From positions 1 to 49,000 of the forward strand of contig JAUNPJ010000020.1 in the NCBI GenBank assembly GCA_030536755.1: DNA of 49,000 bases. Reading direction: 5' to 3'. Below, in pieces: positions 25,918-36,567 of this stretch (its first letter is position 1; each line of letters starts with the position of its first letter). A program made the translations under genes and the position numbers. The stretch comes from Eubacteriales bacterium. GTDB lineage: Bacteria > Bacillota > Clostridia > Lachnospirales > Lachnospiraceae. The notes below the pieces were generated by a model. That model saw only the letters and a list, made by a program, of their open reading frames with translations. It searched no databases and was not told the DNA's origin.

Positions 25918-26817
25918 TTAAAGCGGATTTCCATATTTTTTTCCGGTTTCGATATCCTGATCCAGCTGCACTTTCAGCGCCTGCAAAGACTCAAATCTTC
26001 TCTCAGGACGGACAAAATGGAAAAATTCCACTCTGGCCTCCCTGCCATACAAATCCTCCGAGCAGTCGAACAGATACGTTTCCACACCAAGAAACTGTTC
26101 TCCGCCCACGGTCGGTTTATATCCCACATTGGTGATTCCCATGTAAGATTCTGTCTCAAAATGCGTTCGTGTCACATAAACACCATTCGGCGGCATCAGC
26201 TTTTCTCTGGAAGGAATCAGATTTGCCGTCGGCACACCAATGGTCCTTCCGAGCCGCCTTCCATGCACGACTTCCCCTTCTGTGGAAAAAATATAACCGA
26301 GAAGCTGATTTGCCTTCTCTATATTTCCCTCGTTGAGCTGCTCTCTCACATACGTGCTGCTGATTTCTCTTGAACCATCCATTTCCTTTGAAAGAACCTC
26401 CACCTCAAATCCATAGAGTTTTCCCAGCTGTGCCAACACCTGCGTGTTGCCTTTTCGCTGATAACCGAAACGGTAATCCGGTCCCACCACGATATGCGCT
26501 GCGTGAAGTCTGTCTACGAGAATTTCTTTTACAAATTCTTCGGGACTCATATGCATCATTTTTTTGTCCAGCGTGCACTCAACCAGAAGTTCCATCCCCA
26601 TACGATTCAGCAGGCGGATCCGCTCCTGTCTGGTGAGAAGTTTTTTATCCCGATTGGAAAACGCCACCACGGTCTTTTTCCAGTTGTATTTCATTCCTAA
26701 CTCCTCAACCCGCCTGATCAGCTTCTGATGTCCTCTGTGAACACCATTAAATTTTCCCAGTGTGACCACGGTACGCTGATTTTCAGGCAGAATGGGGACT
26801 TCCTGTGTATATTCCAT
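25918..26817 (-). CDS. ribF: Bifunctional riboflavin kinase/FAD synthetase
   Basis: RibF phosphorylates riboflavin to FMN and adenylates FMN to FAD. The N-terminal nucleotidyltransferase motif GKFNGVHRGHQKLI is at about 20-33 (usual GxFDGVHxGH, with Asn for Asp here), and the flavokinase motif GRRLGRTIGVPTANL is at about 185-199. At 299 aa it is full length. The start at 26815-26817 is chosen because GGAGG lies 4 nt upstream; an in-frame upstream extension (to 26850) overlaps the truB stop. Position after truB is usual. Confidence 0.95.
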   Translation of the reverse strand: MEYTQEVPILPENQRTVVTLGKFNGVHRGHQKLIRRVEELGMKYNWKKTVVAFSNRDKKLLTRQERIRLLNRMGMELLVECTLDKKMMHMSPEEFVKEILVDRLHAAHIVVGPDYRFGYQRKGNTQVLAQLGKLYGFEVEVLSKEMDGSREISSTYVREQLNEGNIEKANQLLGYIFSTEGEVVHGRRLGRTIGVPTANLIPSREKLMPPNGVYVTRTHFETESYMGITNVGYKPTVGGEQFLGVETYLFDCSEDLYGREARVEFFHFVRPERRFESLQALKVQLDQDIETGKKYGNPL

Positions 26818-26849
26818 ATGACCTCCGATGCACCAGTGCCGTGACTGCA

Positions 26850-27737
26850 CTAGTGAAACATTTTTACCGGATAATACCGGCGGCTGCCCTCTTTGCGGGC
26901 ATAGATACCAATAAAAGTACCCTGACTGTCATAAGCACGCACCCATCCCTCCAACGGAATCGGCGTCACAGCTTTGCAGTCAATGGGATTCCCATTTAAA
27001 AGCAATTTATCCAGGCTGGACGGACAGGTAAAGGAAGGAAGCTGCGCAAACATCTCTTCCACAGACGTCACGAGCTGCATGACTTCTTCTCTCTGTGCAT
27101 AAGACGCAATCTCTTCCAGTGTATGACTGTTTTCCAGAGAAAAACGCTCTACGCGGATGCGTACCAGTTTCTCCATGGCAGCACCGCATCCCAGCTTCTC
27201 TCCAATGTCATGACAAAGCGTCCTTATGTACGTTCCTTTAGAACAGGTCACCCGCAGAGAGATCCTCGGCAGCGTCATATCCAGCAGTTCAATCTCATAA
27301 AAATGCACTGGTCTCGGTTTCCGCTCTACCTCAATTCCCTCGCGGGCCAGCTCATAAAGCTTCTTTCCGTTTACTTTCAAAGCGGAATACATCGGAGGAA
27401 CCTGCATCTGGTCGCCGAGAAAGCTTTTGACAGCTGCCTCTGCCTCATCAGGAGAGCAGACCACTTCCCGTTCTCTCAGGACAGTTCCCGTCGTATCCTG
27501 CGTGTCGGTAGAAATTCCAAGCAACAGTACCGTCTCATAAGTTTTCTTCTTGTCCGTGAGCATATCGCAAAGTCTGGTTCCCTTGCCCAGACACACCGGT
27601 AAGACTCCGGTAGCCTCCGGATCAAGCGTTCCTGTATGACCGATTTTTTTCTGTCCGAGAATGCCTCTCAGCTTCGCCACCACATCATGCGATGTAAATC
27701 CGGCCTCCTTATACACATTGATTACTCCGTCTATCAT
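26850..27737 (-). CDS. truB: tRNA pseudouridine-55 synthase
   Basis: TruB converts U55 in the T-loop of tRNA to pseudouridine. The catalytic Asp lies in GHTGTLDPEATGVLPVCLG (about residues 34-52). KGTYIRTLCHDIGEKLGCGA is the second conserved block. Residues after about 235 form a shorter C-terminal PUA-like segment. It follows nrnA by 3 nt and precedes ribF by 32 nt. Confidence 0.97.
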   Translation of the reverse strand: MIDGVINVYKEAGFTSHDVVAKLRGILGQKKIGHTGTLDPEATGVLPVCLGKGTRLCDMLTDKKKTYETVLLLGISTDTQDTTGTVLREREVVCSPDEAEAAVKSFLGDQMQVPPMYSALKVNGKKLYELAREGIEVERKPRPVHFYEIELLDMTLPRISLRVTCSKGTYIRTLCHDIGEKLGCGAAMEKLVRIRVERFSLENSHTLEEIASYAQREEVMQLVTSVEEMFAQLPSFTCPSSLDKLLLNGNPIDCKAVTPIPLEGWVRAYDSQGTFIGIYARKEGSRRYYPVKMFH

Positions 27738-27740
27738 TTT

Positions 27741-28709
27741 CTAGCCTTTCAATAACTGTTTTTCAATTTGTTCTGCCAGATTGTTCAGAACATCATAAGC
27801 AGTACCGCTCATATCACATCCGGCCGCTCTGGTATGACCGCCGCCGCCAAAATATAATGCTACCCTGCTTACATCCACCCTTCCATTTGAACGCATGCTG
27901 ACTTTATACTGCATCGGGTCATGCTCATAAATAAAGACTGCAACCTCAACGCCCTTGGTCAGACGAAGCTGACTCACAATACCGTCGAGATCCTTTCCGT
28001 CCACATGATAAAAGTCCATATCTTTTTTTCGTACGATACCTGCAATGCAGGTTCCGTGAAGGAACAGAATACTTTCTGTCAGGACACGGCCCATAATCTG
28101 ATTCTGCAGATACGATTTCTGGTAAAAACTTTCATCAATGATTTTATTAAAATCAAATCCGGTAGCCATCAGCTTTGCCGCAATTTCCATGGTTCTTGGT
28201 GTTGTCGAAGAATACTGAAACACGCCGGTGTCATGAATCATACCTGTATAGATAGCAACGGCTACAGGCTGTGTGACTTTCTCAGGATCCAGAAGTGTAT
28301 AGAGCACTTCCGAAGCCGAGCTGACCTGCCCTTCCACATGATTGATATCCGCAAAGCCCTTGTTGCTGATATGATGATCCAGACAGAATGTCCTTTTTGC
28401 ATGCGCAAACATGGTTTCTGCCAGACCGATCCGATCCGGGCTGCTGACATCGCAGGTAATAAACAGATCATATACTTTTGTATCATCCGCTTCCATCTGA
28501 ATCTCATCAAAATTCTGAATATACGCAAAGTCCTGCTTCGGATGATCCAGATAAACATCAACTGCAAGCTTCGGATACTCCTGTTTCAGATAGAGATACA
28601 GCCCCATACAGGTACCCACACAGTCCCCATCCGGACGCACATGCCCGGCAATTCCGACACTTCGGACACTTTCATCCAGCAGTTCTGAAATTTTTTTCAT
28701 TTTCGTCAC
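27741..28709 (-). CDS. nrnA: DHH/DHHA1 phosphoesterase, NrnA type
   Basis: A 322-aa bifunctional nano-RNase/pAp phosphatase that clears very short RNAs and 3'-phosphoadenosine 5'-phosphate. The metal-binding residues are visible: AGHVRPDGDC (21-30), FITCDVSSPDR (about 88-98), CLDHHIS (about 112-118), GMIHDTGVFQYS and C-terminal GGGGHTRAAGC of the DHHA1 domain. It sits between rbfA (9 nt upstream) and truB, a common order in Firmicutes. Confidence 0.93.
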   Translation of the reverse strand: MTKMKKISELLDESVRSVGIAGHVRPDGDCVGTCMGLYLYLKQEYPKLAVDVYLDHPKQDFAYIQNFDEIQMEADDTKVYDLFITCDVSSPDRIGLAETMFAHAKRTFCLDHHISNKGFADINHVEGQVSSASEVLYTLLDPEKVTQPVAVAIYTGMIHDTGVFQYSSTTPRTMEIAAKLMATGFDFNKIIDESFYQKSYLQNQIMGRVLTESILFLHGTCIAGIVRKKDMDFYHVDGKDLDGIVSQLRLTKGVEVAVFIYEHDPMQYKVSMRSNGRVDVSRVALYFGGGGHTRAAGCDMSGTAYDVLNNLAEQIEKQLLKG

Positions 28710-28718
28710 CTCTGTTTC

Positions 28719-29078
28719 CTACTTCTCATTGTTGATTAACTCATCGATTTTTCTGGACATCTCCACACCATATTCGATGGAAGTATCCAGAATAAAACGA
28801 ATTTGAGGTGTGTAACGCAGATTCAGTCTGGACGCAAGCTGTCTTCTTACATATCCCTCTGCACTGTTTAATCCCGCCATCGTATCAGATCTGGCCTGAT
28901 CATTTCCCAAAACACTGATATAAGCTTTGCAGGTTTTCAGATCCGGAGCCACTTCCACGGCCGTCACAGAGGTCATGGAGTGGATACGCGGATCTTTGAT
29001 ATCATTGCGGATAATATTGCTGAGTTCTCTTAAGACTTCTCCGTTCACACGAGTATTCTTAATGCTGTTCTTTCTCAT
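28719..29078 (-). CDS. rbfA: 30S ribosome-binding factor A
   Basis: RbfA is a small KH-fold factor for 16S rRNA processing and 30S maturation. The 119-aa sequence shows the family hallmarks RVNGEVLRELSNIIRNDIKDPR (about 10-31), a central MTSVTAVEVAPDLKTCKAYIS, and RYTPQIRFILDTSIEYG near the C-terminus. It follows infB by 27 nt. Confidence 0.96.
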   Translation of the reverse strand: MRKNSIKNTRVNGEVLRELSNIIRNDIKDPRIHSMTSVTAVEVAPDLKTCKAYISVLGNDQARSDTMAGLNSAEGYVRRQLASRLNLRYTPQIRFILDTSIEYGVEMSRKIDELINNEK

Positions 29079-29105
29079 ATATTACCTCTTTATCTATCTA
29101 TATTT

Positions 29106-31850
29106 TTATCTGGGCACCTCTACCATGATGTAAGCTTCTACCTGGTCTTCTTCTTTGACATCATTGAAATCTTCAAATACAAGACCACACTCATATCCGG
29201 CTTTGACTTCCTTCACGTCGTCTTTGAAACGCTTCAGGGATGCCAGAGCGCCCTCATAAATCTGTTCACCCTCACGGGTAATTCTTACTTTACAGTTTCT
29301 CTCAAAACGTCCATCTAATACATAACTTCCGGCAATTGTACCAACACCTGAAGCCTTAAAGGTCTGACGTACCTCACCGTGGCCGATTACCTGCTCCTCA
29401 AAGATTGGATCGAGCATACCCTTCATGGCAGCTTCCACATCCTCGATTGCCTGATAAATAACCTTATACAGTCTCAGATCCACGCCTTCCTGCTCGGCAA
29501 TTGCTTTTGCAGTGGCATCCGGACGAACGTTAAATCCGATGACGATCGCGTTGGAAGTAGATGCCAGAGTCACGTCAGACTCATTGATCGCACCAACACC
29601 GCCATGAATCACTTTGACTACCACTTCTTCATTGGAAAGCTTGGTCAGACTCTGTTTGACAGCTTCCACAGAACCCTGTACATCGGCTTTGACGATGATT
29701 GGCAGTTCTTTGAGCGTACCTGCCTGAATCTGATCAAACAGATCATCGAGAGACAATCTGGATTTGGTATCCTCCAGCATACGGTTTCTGTTCTCAGATA
29801 CAAAGGTTGCCGCAAAGGATTTCGCTTCTTTATCCGTATCAAAGGCAATCAGAATCTCACCTGCATTCGGCACATCACCCAGACCAAGAATTTCTACCGG
29901 TGTGGATGGACCTGCCTCTTTGACTCTTCTTCCCTTGTCATCCATCATGGCACGTACTTTACCGGAACATGCACCTGCAGCAATGAAATCACCGACATGC
30001 AGCGTACCCTTCTGAACCAGAATCGTCGCAACCGGTCCTTTTCCTTTGTCAAGCTCTGCCTCAATGACGATACCTCTTGCCTCACGGTCCGGATTTGCTT
30101 TTAATTCACAAACCTCTGCTGTCAGAAGGAGCATCTCCAGAAGGTCATCGATACCCTCACCGGTATGTGCAGATACCGGAACAAAAATAGTGCTGCCGCC
30201 CCAGTCTTCCGGAATCAGCTCGTACTCGGATAATTCCTGTTTGACACGCTCAATGTTGGCGCTTGGTTTATCAATTTTGTTGATGGCAACTACGATTTCA
30301 ATGCCTGCAGCCTTCGCATGGCTGATTGCCTCTACTGTCTGCGGCATCACACCATCGTCTGCAGCAACGACAAGAATCGCGATATCGGTAGAATTTGCAC
30401 CACGCATACGCATAGCGGTAAATGCCTCATGTCCCGGAGTATCCAGGAATGTGATCTTCTGTCCATTGATTGTTACCACATAAGCACCGATGTGCTGTGT
30501 GATACCGCCAGCCTCACGGTCTGTGACATGTGTATTACGGATTGCATCCAAAAGAGAAGTTTTTCCGTGGTCAACATGACCCATAACACAGACAACCGGC
30601 GGTCTTGGAACCATCTGGCTCTCATCTTCTTCTTCCTCTTTCAGAAGTTCTTCGATGACATCCACTTTCTCTTCCTGTGTTGCGATAATATCATAGCTTA
30701 ATGCGATTTCCTCTGCCTGCTCGAAATCAATTTCCTGATTCACCGTAACCATGGTTCCTTCCAGGAACAGCTTCTTCACGATCACAGATGGCTGCATCTT
30801 CATAGCCTCTGCCAGATCACGGATCGTCAGTCTCTCCGGAATGGTGATCTCTTTGATCTCCGGTTTCTTCTCTTCCTGTTTTGGCTGAGGAGCCGGTTTC
30901 TGAAGCGCTTTCGGAATACGCATGTTTGGACGGCGTCCTCCTCCCTGATTTGGTCTGCGTCCCTGTGTCTTCTCATGGTCTTTTCTGTTTTTGTTTTCTT
31001 TCTTATCGCGCTCTCTCTTGCTTTCCTTCTGGGATTTTGCAGCGGCTTCTACTGCAAATGCAGAGTTCTCAAAGCGTTCTTTGTTGTTATCGTTATATTT
31101 TCTTCCCTGACTATTCTGGCCGCCTCTCTGGTTGTTCTGACCCTGGCGTCCGCCAAAACGGGAATTTCCGCCTCTGTCGCCTCTGTCGTTTCTGTCCTCT
31201 CTGTCACCGCGCTCATTTCTATCATTCTGCGGACGTCCGCCCTGCGAACGGTTCTGATTGTTGGAGAAACGATTATTCTGGCCGCCTCTCTGATTATTCT
31301 GGCCCTGACGGTTATTCTGACCGCCTTTCTGATTGTTCTGGCCGCCGCGGTTCTGCTGCGGTCTGGACTGAGTGTTCTGCTTTGGTGCATCCTGTGCAGG
31401 TTTTGCTGCTGCCTTTGCAGGCTCCTGTGCCTGTTTTGCCGCCTCTGCCTGCTTCGGTGCGTCCTGTGCAGGTCTGGCTGTCTGTTTTGCTGCATCTGCC
31501 GGTTTCTTTGCGCCCTGCGGCTTCGGTGCACCCGGACGTTTCTTCTTTGTATTTTTGCCTCCATCGCTTGCGTTCTGCGCATGGAATACACGGATCAATT
31601 TTTTCTTTTTCTTCGGAGCCTCCGTGGTGGCTTCCTCCTGATTCATTCCCTGTTTTTCCTCGTTCACTACTGTATTTATCTCCTGACTTTTCTTATTGTT
31701 ACGGTATTTTTGCCGCACCTGACCGACCAGAGGTTCCGGTACAGTACTCATATGGCTTTTGGCATCCATACCCTGGGTTTTCAGATACTGTATGATTTCC
31801 CTGTTAGACCTGCCAAGTTCGGCAGCAAGCTCATGTACTCTCATAGACAT
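29106..31850 (-). CDS. infB: Translation initiation factor IF-2
   Basis: IF-2 is the GTPase that places fMet-tRNA on the ribosome. The N-terminal IF2_N motif ([20 protein letters not shown]) is followed by a long low-complexity region (about 75-325): first Ala/Lys/Pro-rich (AKQ-type), then Arg/Gly/Gln/Asn-rich repeats such as RGGQNNQ. A second IF2_N ([20 protein letters not shown]) precedes the G domain near residue 425 ([31 protein letters not shown]) and domains II to IV. At 914 aa it is longer than B. subtilis IF-2 because of the linker. SD AAGGAGGT lies 6 nt before the ATG. Confidence 0.97.
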   Translation of the reverse strand: MSMRVHELAAELGRSNREIIQYLKTQGMDAKSHMSTVPEPLVGQVRQKYRNNKKSQEINTVVNEEKQGMNQEEATTEAPKKKKKLIRVFHAQNASDGGKNTKKKRPGAPKPQGAKKPADAAKQTARPAQDAPKQAEAAKQAQEPAKAAAKPAQDAPKQNTQSRPQQNRGGQNNQKGGQNNRQGQNNQRGGQNNRFSNNQNRSQGGRPQNDRNERGDREDRNDRGDRGGNSRFGGRQGQNNQRGGQNSQGRKYNDNNKERFENSAFAVEAAAKSQKESKRERDKKENKNRKDHEKTQGRRPNQGGGRRPNMRIPKALQKPAPQPKQEEKKPEIKEITIPERLTIRDLAEAMKMQPSVIVKKLFLEGTMVTVNQEIDFEQAEEIALSYDIIATQEEKVDVIEELLKEEEEDESQMVPRPPVVCVMGHVDHGKTSLLDAIRNTHVTDREAGGITQHIGAYVVTINGQKITFLDTPGHEAFTAMRMRGANSTDIAILVVAADDGVMPQTVEAISHAKAAGIEIVVAINKIDKPSANIERVKQELSEYELIPEDWGGSTIFVPVSAHTGEGIDDLLEMLLLTAEVCELKANPDREARGIVIEAELDKGKGPVATILVQKGTLHVGDFIAAGACSGKVRAMMDDKGRRVKEAGPSTPVEILGLGDVPNAGEILIAFDTDKEAKSFAATFVSENRNRMLEDTKSRLSLDDLFDQIQAGTLKELPIIVKADVQGSVEAVKQSLTKLSNEEVVVKVIHGGVGAINESDVTLASTSNAIVIGFNVRPDATAKAIAEQEGVDLRLYKVIYQAIEDVEAAMKGMLDPIFEEQVIGHGEVRQTFKASGVGTIAGSYVLDGRFERNCKVRITREGEQIYEGALASLKRFKDDVKEVKAGYECGLVFEDFNDVKEEDQVEAYIMVEVPR

Positions 31851-31891
31851 ATCACTACCTCCTTTACCGATGTCACTTTTTTATGTCTGAT

Positions 31892-32212
31892 TCAATCTTG
31901 TGAAGGGTAGTTTTTTATAATCGCCTTTGTAAAATTTTCGTCCAGTACTGCCAGACTCGCACGGAATTCCTTGCCGATGCATCTTCCAAGCTGTTCTTTG
32001 TCTCCCACCAAAATCATAGGAACTTCATAGAAATGGCACATGTTGGAAAACTTTTTCTTCGTGTTATCCGAAGCATCTTCCGCGACCACGACCAACAGTC
32101 CCTTTCCGCTTTTTACTGCCTTTTCTGTGGAAAATTCACCACTGACAACCTTTCCCGCTTTCGTCGCCAGACCTAACAGAGATAGTATTTTATTTTTGTT
32201 CAACTGCTTCAA
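31892..32212 (-). CDS. ylxQ: L7Ae/L30e-family ribosomal protein YlxQ
   Basis: A 106-aa L7Ae-type RNA-binding protein, predicted to recognise kink-turn RNA and found with nusA and infB in Firmicutes. The motif LLGLATKAGKVVSGEFSTEKAV (about 11-32) and LLVVVAEDASDNTKKKF (about 39-55) are typical. Its start overlaps the rnpM end by 23 nt. Its cellular role is not established. Confidence 0.92.
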   Translation of the reverse strand: MKQLNKNKILSLLGLATKAGKVVSGEFSTEKAVKSGKGLLVVVAEDASDNTKKKFSNMCHFYEVPMILVGDKEQLGRCIGKEFRASLAVLDENFTKAIIKNYPSQD

Positions 32213-32462
32213 ACTCCTTTTTCAGTTCCTGATACACATCCTGGGAGATGGATACTTTCAAAGAGCGCTCCAACCCTTTGTTCTTCATCGCTTTTTCCAG
32301 ACAAGCGGCATCATAGCACAGATAAGCACCTCTGCCGTTTTTCTTGCCTGTGGTATCCAGAAGGATCTCTCCCTCCGGTGTACGAAGCACGCGCATCATC
32401 TCTTTCTTGCTTTTCATCTCCCTGCATCCGGTACACTGACGCATGGGAATCTTATTCTTCAT
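32190..32462 (-). CDS. rnpM: RNase P modulator RnpM (YlxR)
   Basis: A 90-aa protein of the YlxR family, which binds RNase P RNA and modulates RNase P in B. subtilis. The zinc-ribbon-like CTGCREMKSKKEMMRVLRTP opening and GRGAYLCYDAACLEKA are family signatures. The frame is open further upstream, but the ATG at 32460-32462 gives the family N-terminus ([14 protein letters not shown]). It overlaps nusA by 11 nt and ylxQ by 23 nt, so translation is probably coupled through the three genes. Confidence 0.9.
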   Translation of the reverse strand: MKNKIPMRQCTGCREMKSKKEMMRVLRTPEGEILLDTTGKKNGRGAYLCYDAACLEKAMKNKGLERSLKVSISQDVYQELKKEFEAVEQK

Positions 32463-33675
32463 CTTTGCTCTCAACCTCTTCCAAAGAATCCTCTGTCTGC
32501 TCCAGTTCTTCTGTCTCAAATGGTTCTTCTGCCTGGAGTTCTTCCATGATATCAGCCTCATACTCGTCTTCCAGAAGGCTCATATCGTCCTCTTCCTCTG
32601 TCTCCGGTTCTTCTTCCTCATAATCATAAAGATCACCGGACTCCTTCGCCTGCGTCTCACTCTTGATGTCAATCTTAAAGCCTGTCATGCGGGCAGCAAG
32701 ACGGGCATTCTGTCCTTCTTTACCAATAGCAAGAGACAGCTGATAATCCGGAACAACCACAAGTGCTGTTTTCTCATCCGGATCTGCCAGAACTGCGATG
32801 ACCTTCGCCGGGCTCAGTGCATTTTCAATCAGGATTGCCGGATTCTCATCCCAGTTTACGATATCAATCTTTTCACCGCGAAGTTCTTCCACGATGGCAT
32901 TGACACGGGCACCATTCATACCGACGCATGCTCCGACCGGATCAACATCCGGATCATTGGACCATACAGCCATCTTTGTACGGGATCCTGCCTCACGGGC
33001 AATACATTTGATCTCAACAATGCCTTCTTTTACTTCTGTTACTTCTTCCTCAAACAGACGTTTTACCAGTTCCGGATGTGTTCTGGATACCTGGATGCGA
33101 GGTCCCTTCGGTGTATCCTTTACTTCCAGGATATATACTTTGATGCGCTCTGTCGGCTGGAATACTTCTCCCTTCACCTGCTCATTCTCACTGAGCATGG
33201 CATCTGCCTTGCCAAGATTGATGCTTACATTCTTGCCCATATAGCGCTGTACAATACCAGTTACCACATCTTTTTCTTTGCCGTAATATTCATTGTAAAT
33301 TGCTTTTCGTTCTTCCTCACGGATTTTCTGAAGGATGACATTCTTTGCATTCTGTGTGGCAATGCGTCCGAATTCTCTGGACTGAATCGGCACATGCACA
33401 ATGTCACCCACTTCTGCTCTGCCATTTTCTTTCTGCGCCTGGGAAAGCAGAATCTCTGTCACCGGATCCTCCACATGCTCCACAACAGTCTTCTCAGCTG
33501 TCACGCTGAAATCACAGGTCTGCGGATTGATGTTGACTTTTATGTTATCTGCCTTTCCAAAGTGATTCTTACAAGCCTGGATCAAAGACTGCTCAATTGC
33601 TTCGAGCAATGTATCTTTGCTGATGTTCTTCTCTTTTTCAAGAATCGTCAAAGCTTCCAGTAATTCTGTGTTCAT
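32452..33675 (-). CDS. nusA: Transcription elongation/termination factor NusA
   Basis: NusA binds RNA polymerase and RNA, influencing pausing, termination and antitermination. The 407-aa protein has an N-terminal polymerase-binding domain (1-125), S1 domain (about 135-200) and two KH domains (about 205-345, with [21 protein letters not shown] and [17 protein letters not shown]). A strongly acidic tail (about 350-407, [12 protein letters not shown] and so on) is longer than in B. subtilis NusA and has no basic counterpart. It follows rimP by 24 nt. Confidence 0.96.
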   Translation of the reverse strand: MNTELLEALTILEKEKNISKDTLLEAIEQSLIQACKNHFGKADNIKVNINPQTCDFSVTAEKTVVEHVEDPVTEILLSQAQKENGRAEVGDIVHVPIQSREFGRIATQNAKNVILQKIREEERKAIYNEYYGKEKDVVTGIVQRYMGKNVSINLGKADAMLSENEQVKGEVFQPTERIKVYILEVKDTPKGPRIQVSRTHPELVKRLFEEEVTEVKEGIVEIKCIAREAGSRTKMAVWSNDPDVDPVGACVGMNGARVNAIVEELRGEKIDIVNWDENPAILIENALSPAKVIAVLADPDEKTALVVVPDYQLSLAIGKEGQNARLAARMTGFKIDIKSETQAKESGDLYDYEEEEPETEEEDDMSLLEDEYEADIMEELQAEEPFETEELEQTEDSLEEVESKDEE

Positions 33676-33699
33676 TTTTTCTTTATCCTCCTATTAATT

Positions 33700-34167
33700 T
33701 TAGAAATGAATGGCTAATCTGATTAATGCAATATCTTTTTTATCAAATGTACGGGTGGTGCCCTCTTCTGTCTCAATCGTCACACTGCTATCATCATATG
33801 CCTGCAATATGCCATAGAATTCCTTTTCCCGATCAATTGCCTTGTAAGTTCTGATTTCCAGTTCCTTGCCCATGCTGCGTTTGTAATCCTTTTCTTTTTT
33901 CAAAGGACGCCCAAGTCCCGGAGAACTCACTTCCATAATGTAGCTTTCTTCGATAAAGTCTTCCTGGTCCAGTTTTTCGTTGAACAGACGGCTGACAGCC
34001 TCACAGTCATTGATGGTGATCCCACCTTCTTTATCAATGTAACTGCGAAGATACCATTCTCCGCCTTCCTTCACATATTCCACATCCACCAGTTCAAAAC
34101 CCATGGAATCCAGAATCGGTGTAATCAATGCCTCTGCTTTCTGTTCATATACTTCTCTTCTGCTCAA
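33700..34167 (-). CDS. rimP: Ribosome maturation factor RimP
   Basis: RimP assists 30S assembly. The 155-aa product carries GFELVDVEYVKEGGEWYLRSYIDKEGGITINDCEAVSR-type sequence (about 23-60) and SYIMEVSSPGLGRPL (about 76-90). I select the TTG at 34165-34167 because AGGTGG lies 7 nt upstream; an in-frame ATG at 34194 would place the SD inside the coding region. It is the first gene of the nusA-infB operon, behind the promoter at 34269-34297. Confidence 0.9.
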   Translation of the reverse strand: MSRREVYEQKAEALITPILDSMGFELVDVEYVKEGGEWYLRSYIDKEGGITINDCEAVSRLFNEKLDQEDFIEESYIMEVSSPGLGRPLKKEKDYKRSMGKELEIRTYKAIDREKEFYGILQAYDDSSVTIETEEGTTRTFDKKDIALIRLAIHF

Positions 34168-34210
34168 TTTCTCACCACCTTCTTGTACTCGCAAAAAAAC
34201 TCCAACATAT

Positions 34211-34242
34211 GATAAGAGTGGACTCGCAAGCCCACTCTTATC
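34211..34242 (-). terminator. Hairpin between parC and rimP
   Basis: GATAAGAGTGG (34211-34221) pairs with CCACTCTTATC (34232-34242), an 11-bp perfect stem with a 10-nt loop. A T-run is 11 nt further on, so it is not a canonical terminator. It lies inside the leader of the nusA operon and may be an attenuator or a parC terminator. Confidence 0.5.
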
Positions 34243-34268
34243 GTTGTCATACTATTAATATCTACTTC

Positions 34269-34297
34269 ATGATACCACTCTATACTTCAAAATGCAA
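34269..34297 (-). promoter_or_regulatory. Promoter of the rimP-nusA-infB operon
   Basis: TTGCAT (34292-34297) and TATCAT (34269-34274) are 17 nt apart on the minus strand, immediately after the parC stop. The leader of about 95 nt contains the hairpin at 34211-34242. Confidence 0.6.
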
Positions 34298-34306
34298 GAG
34301 TAAACT

Positions 34307-36547
34307 TCAACTTCTCTGTTTTGTTCCCTTCGAATCACGCTTCGATAATTTCAAACGGTTTAGATTTACCTGTTTTTCTTTATACGGTGCTGTATATTCT
34401 TTGCTGCTTTCCAGAAGGTACGCACCGGTCAGAACATCGTCTTCTGCAAGGCGCATCCCGCGCACACCGATCGCACCTTTTTTCTTCAAAGGCACATCCT
34501 GTATCAGAAAACGAAGAAAATATCCCTTCTCACTCTGCAGGACAACAAATTCACTGTAATCCGACACACCCACAAAAATGACTTCATCTTCCTCAGCCAG
34601 CTTTGTAGCCGCAATGGTCCGCTTGGTCACATCAAACTCGCAGCCCTCAACGAGTTTTACCATCGACTGTCTGGTCACAAACAGAAGGCTGGAAGCTTTG
34701 ACCTGTTCCATGCTCATGATCATGAGAGGACGCTCCTGCTGGCTGCTGAAATTACTCAGATTATCAATCGGCACTCCCTTATCACGAAGTTTCTTCGTCG
34801 GAATATCCGTCACTTTAATCGTATGCATTTTTCCCTGATCTGTAAAAATACAGATTTTATCCGTGTTCATGCAGGTAAAGATGTATTTGTTGTCTCCGTC
34901 TGCCGCCTCTTTGTTTCTGTCATAGATTGCCTTATCCATAATTTTGGCATACCCGAAACGGTCCATCAGAAATACAACTTCTGTCTCTTCCATCTTCTTT
35001 TCTTCGAGTACGATCTCCTCGGCATTCTCAATGGAAGTTTTTCGTTTTCTCGCATACGCCTTTTTGATCGCATCCAGATCATCCATGATGACCTGTGCCA
35101 TGGAATCATACTCGTTCAGAATCTTCTCATAGCGCTGGATATTTGCCAGCGTTGTCTCATGCTCCTTCAAAAGAGCCTCCACCTCGAGACCGATCAGCTT
35201 GTACAGACGCATCTCCAGAATGGCAGTCGCCTGACGCTCGGTAAAATTGAGCATCTTCGCCATCGTCTCACTGGCTTTTGTTTTGAATTTGATTCCCTTC
35301 GTCGTTCCGTTGACCAGACACTCTTTGACCTGCGCCTGGTTTTTGCTGCCGCGCAGAATCTCAATGATCAGATCGATCACATCACACGCCTTGATCAGAC
35401 CCTCCTGCACTTCCTTTCGCTCCATCTCTTTCGCAAGCAGTGTCTGATGCTTTCTCGTGCACAGTTCAAACTGGAAATCCACATGATGCTCAATGATTTC
35501 TTTCAGTCCGAGCGTCTCCGGTCTTCCCTGTGCGACAGCCAGCATATTGACACCAAAGGTATCCTCAAGCTTCGTTTTCTTATAGAGAAGATTTTTCAGA
35601 TTCTCCACGTCAGCTCCCCGGCGAAGCTCCAGCACGATCCGAATTCCCTCTTTGGAAGACTGGTTGGAAATATCCATAATATCTGTCGTTTTCTTTGTCT
35701 CAACAAGGGATGCCACATCATTCAGGAATTTTCCGATGTTTGCCCCGATCATTGTGTACGGAATCTCCGTGATCACAAGATTTTGTTTGCCGTTCTTTCC
35801 CTGCTCGACTTCCACTCTTCCACGAATCCGGATTTTTCCCGTTCCTGTCTCATAGATTTTGAGCAGTTCATCCTGATTGACTACGATTCCGCCCGTCGGA
35901 AAATCCGGTCCTTTCAGATAACGCATCAGACCTTTCGTGGTAATGTTTTCGTTTTTCATATATGCCTTCACGGCATCCACAACCTCACCTAGGTTGTGCG
36001 GCGGAATGCTGGTTGCCATACCGACCGCAATGCCTTCGGCTCCATTGACGAGCAGATTCGGAATGCGCACCGGAAGCACCTGCGGCTCTTTCTCCGTCTC
36101 ATCAAAGTTCGGTACAAAATCAATGACATTCTTGTCAAGGTCTGCCAGATACACTTCCTGCGTGATTTTTTCCAGGCGTGCCTCTGTATAACGCATGGCA
36201 GCCGCTCCGTCTCCTTCAATGGAACCAAAATTTCCATGACCGTCCACCAGAGCCTGTCCTTTCTTAAACTCCTGTGCCATGACCACCAGCGCATCATAAA
36301 TCGAACTGTCACCGTGCGGATGATATTTACCCATTGTATCTCCAACGATACGGGCACATTTTCGATAAGGACGGTCATAGCGGATTCCCAGCTCGTACAT
36401 ATCGTAGAGCGTTCTCCTTTGTACCGGCTTCAGTCCGTCCCGCACATCGGGAAGGGCTCTTGAAACGATTACACTCATGGCATAATCAATGTATGATTTC
36501 TGCATCACCTCCGCATAATCGGTCCGTATGATTGTCTCTGTCTCCAT
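34307..36547 (-). CDS. parC: Type IIA topoisomerase subunit A (ParC-like)
   Basis: DNA-cleaving subunit of a type II topoisomerase that relaxes or decatenates DNA. The N-terminus carries [25 protein letters not shown], the cleavage Tyr120 in [11 protein letters not shown], and a quinolone-region [10 protein letters not shown] with Ser81 and Asp85, the wild-type kind of residues. The C-terminal beta-pinwheel (about 500-746) lacks a clear GyrA box (QRRGGKG), with [14 protein letters not shown] at the equivalent place, which favours topoisomerase IV over gyrase. At 746 aa it is shorter than a typical GyrA. It follows parE by 20 nt. Confidence 0.85.
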   Translation of the reverse strand: METETIIRTDYAEVMQKSYIDYAMSVIVSRALPDVRDGLKPVQRRTLYDMYELGIRYDRPYRKCARIVGDTMGKYHPHGDSSIYDALVVMAQEFKKGQALVDGHGNFGSIEGDGAAAMRYTEARLEKITQEVYLADLDKNVIDFVPNFDETEKEPQVLPVRIPNLLVNGAEGIAVGMATSIPPHNLGEVVDAVKAYMKNENITTKGLMRYLKGPDFPTGGIVVNQDELLKIYETGTGKIRIRGRVEVEQGKNGKQNLVITEIPYTMIGANIGKFLNDVASLVETKKTTDIMDISNQSSKEGIRIVLELRRGADVENLKNLLYKKTKLEDTFGVNMLAVAQGRPETLGLKEIIEHHVDFQFELCTRKHQTLLAKEMERKEVQEGLIKACDVIDLIIEILRGSKNQAQVKECLVNGTTKGIKFKTKASETMAKMLNFTERQATAILEMRLYKLIGLEVEALLKEHETTLANIQRYEKILNEYDSMAQVIMDDLDAIKKAYARKRKTSIENAEEIVLEEKKMEETEVVFLMDRFGYAKIMDKAIYDRNKEAADGDNKYIFTCMNTDKICIFTDQGKMHTIKVTDIPTKKLRDKGVPIDNLSNFSSQQERPLMIMSMEQVKASSLLFVTRQSMVKLVEGCEFDVTKRTIAATKLAEEDEVIFVGVSDYSEFVVLQSEKGYFLRFLIQDVPLKKKGAIGVRGMRLAEDDVLTGAYLLESSKEYTAPYKEKQVNLNRLKLSKRDSKGTKQRS

Positions 36548-36567
36548 CTTTCCAACTCCTTATCTGT

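Noticed and set aside
30881-31640. CRISPR-like or satellite repeats
   Set aside because: The repetitive bases encode the Arg/Gly/Gln/Asn linker of IF-2 in frame; spacing is irregular and no spacers exist.
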